Shown here: positions 6,680 through 7,999 of the stretch, piece after piece | How the letters are laid out: each line of letters begins with the position of its first letter | Position numbering within the stretch: position 1 is the stretch's first letter | Assembly: GCA_041163945.1 (NCBI GenBank) | Contig: JBEAQJ010000048.1 | Location: forward strand, 1-7,999 | Length of the DNA: 7,999 nt | Origin: Roseicyclus sp041163945 | Lineage (GTDB): Bacteria > Pseudomonadota > Alphaproteobacteria > Rhodobacterales > Rhodobacteraceae | Reading direction: 5' to 3' | The notes under the pieces: generated by a model | Seen by the model: the letters and a program-made list of their open reading frames with translations, nothing else | What the model was told of the DNA's origin: nothing | The model's database searches: none | Program-made: the position numbers and the translations under genes

Positions 6680-6719
6680 TCGAAAGATCAAATAAACTGT
6701 GGCGTTTGATGTGATTCGA
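6680..6719. repeat. Inverted repeat C, nested arms overlapping the chvI -35
   Basis: Two nested pairs: the outer TCGAA (6680-6684) with TTCGA (6715-6719), the inner ATCAAA (6687-6692) with TTTGAT (6705-6710). The right inner arm covers most of the proposed chvI -35 (6706-6711). Such placement would suit an operator through which chvI is controlled, possibly by ChvI itself; that is inference. Confidence 0.4.
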
Positions 6720-6733
6720 AGGTTAAAGATAAT
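6706..6733 (+). promoter_or_regulatory. Candidate sigma-70-type promoter of chvI
   Basis: TTGATG (6706-6711, 4/6 to TTGACA), a 16-bp spacer and GATAAT (6728-6733, 5/6 to TATAAT) make the best promoter-like pair in the window. Transcription would begin near 6740 and give a leader of about 55 nt before chvI. Confidence 0.55.
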
Positions 6734-6746
6734 GATGCCGCTCGAA

Positions 6747-6775
6747 ATCGGTTCAGGCCGCGAGAAGAAACCGAT
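6747..6775 (+). repeat. Inverted repeat D in the predicted chvI leader
   Basis: ATCGGTT (6747-6753) and AACCGAT (6769-6775) form a perfect 7-bp inverted repeat with a 15-nt spacer, ending about 12 nt before the AGGGG ribosome site of chvI. In the mRNA it could fold into a hairpin next to the translation start; as DNA it could be a repressor site just downstream of the promoter. Confidence 0.4.
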
Positions 6776-6793
6776 GGAGCCAATACAGGGGCC

Positions 6794-7501
6794 ATGACCA
6801 TGCTGCGGATCGCGCTTGTCGATGACGACCGAAACATTCTGACATCCGTATCGATGACGCTTGAGGCCGAAGGGTTCGAGGTCGAAACCTACAATGATGG
6901 TCAATCGGCGCTGGAACAATTCAACCGGCGGCTGCCCGATCTGGGCGTCTTCGACATCAAGATGCCACGGATGGACGGCATGGACCTGTTGCAGCGGCTG
7001 CGCCAGAAAAGCCGGATGCCGGTCATTTTCCTGACGTCCAAGGATGATGAGATCGACGAGCTGATGGGCCTGCGCATGGGCGCGGATGATTACGTCAAGA
7101 AACCGTTTTCCCAGCGGCTGCTGGTCGAACGGATCCGGTCGATCCTGCGCCGACAGGAAGCGATTGCATCAGACGCGGCCGGGGCGCCGGAAGAAAGCAC
7201 CGTGATGGTCCGCGGCCCGCTGAGCATGGACCCATTGCGCCACGCCGTCAGCTGGAAGGGCATGGATGTATCCCTGACGGTGACCGAATTCCTGCTGCTT
7301 CAAGCGCTTGCCCAAAGGCCCGGCTTCATCAAAAGCCGCGATCAGCTGATGGATGCGGCGTATGATGAACAGGTCTACGTCGATGATCGCACCATCGACA
7401 GCCATATCAAGCGGTTGCGTAAAAAGATGCGCGCGGTCGACGAAGATTTTTCGGCGATCGAAACGCTTTATGGCATTGGTTATCGCTACATCGAAGAATA
7501 G
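6794..7501 (+). CDS. chvI: Two-component response regulator ChvI (OmpR/PhoB family)
   Basis: ChvI is phosphorylated by the sensor kinase ChvG and controls envelope, exopolysaccharide, acid-response and metabolic genes in alphaproteobacteria. The 235-residue protein has a receiver domain (about 4-120) with the acidic pocket D10-D12, phospho-acceptor D54 in FDIKMPRMDG (53-62), T81, and K102/K103 in YVKKPF. A winged-helix DNA-binding domain (about 138-233) follows, with VDDRTIDSHIKRLRKKM (196-212) as the recognition-helix region and the wing YGIGYRYI. VDDDRNILTSVSMTLEAEGF (9-28) is typical of ChvI. The start is ambiguous: AGGGG at 6787-6791 lies 2 nt from the ATG at 6794 but 8 nt from the in-frame ATG at 6800, so the true protein may begin two residues later. 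chvG follows after 12 bp in the same frame, as an operon. Confidence 0.94.
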   Translation: MTMLRIALVDDDRNILTSVSMTLEAEGFEVETYNDGQSALEQFNRRLPDLGVFDIKMPRMDGMDLLQRLRQKSRMPVIFLTSKDDEIDELMGLRMGADDYVKKPFSQRLLVERIRSILRRQEAIASDAAGAPEESTVMVRGPLSMDPLRHAVSWKGMDVSLTVTEFLLLQALAQRPGFIKSRDQLMDAAYDEQVYVDDRTIDSHIKRLRKKMRAVDEDFSAIETLYGIGYRYIEE

Positions 7502-7513
7502 GGCGCAGGGGTC

Positions 7514-7999
7514 GTGCCGGTCGATCTGCCGTTTCGCCAAAGCGCCAGCCGGGGCCATGCCGATCTTGGGGCCGGTGCCGGGCACAACGATCCGCCCACC
7601 GCCATCGACACCCCGCCCCATGCACCGCGCCGTGCGCGCGGCTTGATCGGATTGAAGCGATCGCCCTTGGCGCGCAAGATCATCGCCGCCAATCTTTTGG
7701 CCCTGGTCGTGCTGGTGGCGGGAATGATGATGTTCAATCCCGCGCGCGAAAGCCTTGTGGCCCAGCGCGAAAACGCGCTGGTCGTCGCGGCAGGCCTGAT
7801 CGCCCAGGTGCTGGAAGCCAGCATCGCACAGGCCGCGTCGACAAAGCCCTTTGGGCCGACGGGCGTTGATGCACAAGAGGTGCTGGGCCGATTGCCCCTC
7901 CCGGCCGGGATCGAGGTACAGGTCTACGCACTGCCCCAACAGCTTATCGCATCGACCGACGACATCCCGCTTCGCCCCGGCGGTCCGATCCATGGGCAG
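7514..7999 (+). CDS. chvG: Sensor histidine kinase ChvG, N-terminal part (3' end outside window)
   Basis: ChvG is the membrane sensor kinase partner of ChvI. The frame stays open for 162 codons to the window edge. It has a cytoplasmic leader of about 46 residues rich in Pro, His, Gly and Ala. The conserved LKRSPLARKIIAANLLAL (47-64) leads into a membrane helix (about 56-75), and NPARESLVAQRENALVVAAGLIA (75-97) begins the periplasmic sensor domain. This arrangement is what I know from ChvG proteins. The kinase domain lies beyond the window. GTG at 7514 is the first start possible after the chvI stop in this frame. AGGGG (7507-7511) is unusually close (2 nt). TTG at 7643 is a later alternative, without a ribosome site, that would remove the leader. 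Confidence 0.88.
   Translation, partial: MPVDLPFRQSASRGHADLGAGAGHNDPPTAIDTPPHAPRRARGLIGLKRSPLARKIIAANLLALVVLVAGMMMFNPARESLVAQRENALVVAAGLIAQVLEASIAQAASTKPFGPTGVDAQEVLGRLPLPAGIEVQVYALPQQLIASTDDIPLRPGGPIHGQ

Noticed and set aside
7169..7993. 274-codon frame on the minus strand opposite chvI and chvG
   Set aside because: It covers the DNA-binding domain of chvI and the start of chvG, both of which have family motifs; the frame itself shows none.
1..7999. Search for mobile elements, CRISPR, tRNA, toxin-antitoxin or phage-defence genes
   Set aside because: No repeated spacer pattern, transposase motif, tRNA-like cloverleaf or defence-type protein is visible in the window.

Overview
The window reads as ordinary chromosomal DNA of a high-GC alphaproteobacterium, most likely a member of the Rhodobacteraceae/Roseobacter group. 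The grounds are gene content and order: a DUF1491 protein near recO (normally part of the rnc-era-DUF1491-recO neighbourhood), a methylsuccinyl-CoA dehydrogenase of the ethylmalonyl-CoA pathway, and pckA divergent from a chvI-chvG two-component pair. I see no tRNA, rRNA, insertion sequence, CRISPR array, phage gene or other clear sign of transfer.

Left part (1-2128): the C-terminal end of a DUF1491 protein (+), a six-helix Pr6Pr-family membrane protein on the opposite strand, then recO (+) divergent from it. recO overlaps tail to tail with thpR (-), an RNA 2',3'-cyclic phosphodiesterase/2H ligase family gene. Middle part (2160-4823): mcd (-), followed on the same strand after 31 bp by thpR and so probably co-transcribed with it. 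A TauE/SafE-type exporter (+) diverges from mcd across a 204-bp AT-rich regulatory gap. Right part (4882-7999): pckA (-) converges on the exporter gene. A 313-bp intergenic region rich in inverted repeats separates pckA from the divergent chvI (+). The start of chvG (+) follows and runs off the window.

Functionally, mcd and pckA fit together. The ethylmalonyl-CoA pathway makes C4/C5 intermediates from acetyl-CoA, and PckA turns oxaloacetate into PEP for gluconeogenesis. ChvG-ChvI is an envelope/acid-responsive regulatory pair that sits beside pckA in several alphaproteobacteria, and a role in pckA control is plausible. recO and thpR are housekeeping nucleic-acid genes. The two membrane proteins (Pr6Pr, TauE/SafE) have no known substrate.

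I found no convincing undescribed biological system. The stretches most worth a second look are the pckA/chvI intergenic region (four inverted repeats, a good chvI promoter, one repeat overlapping its -35 and one in its predicted leader), the mcd/exporter intergenic region, and the inversely oriented membrane gene between DUF1491 and recO.
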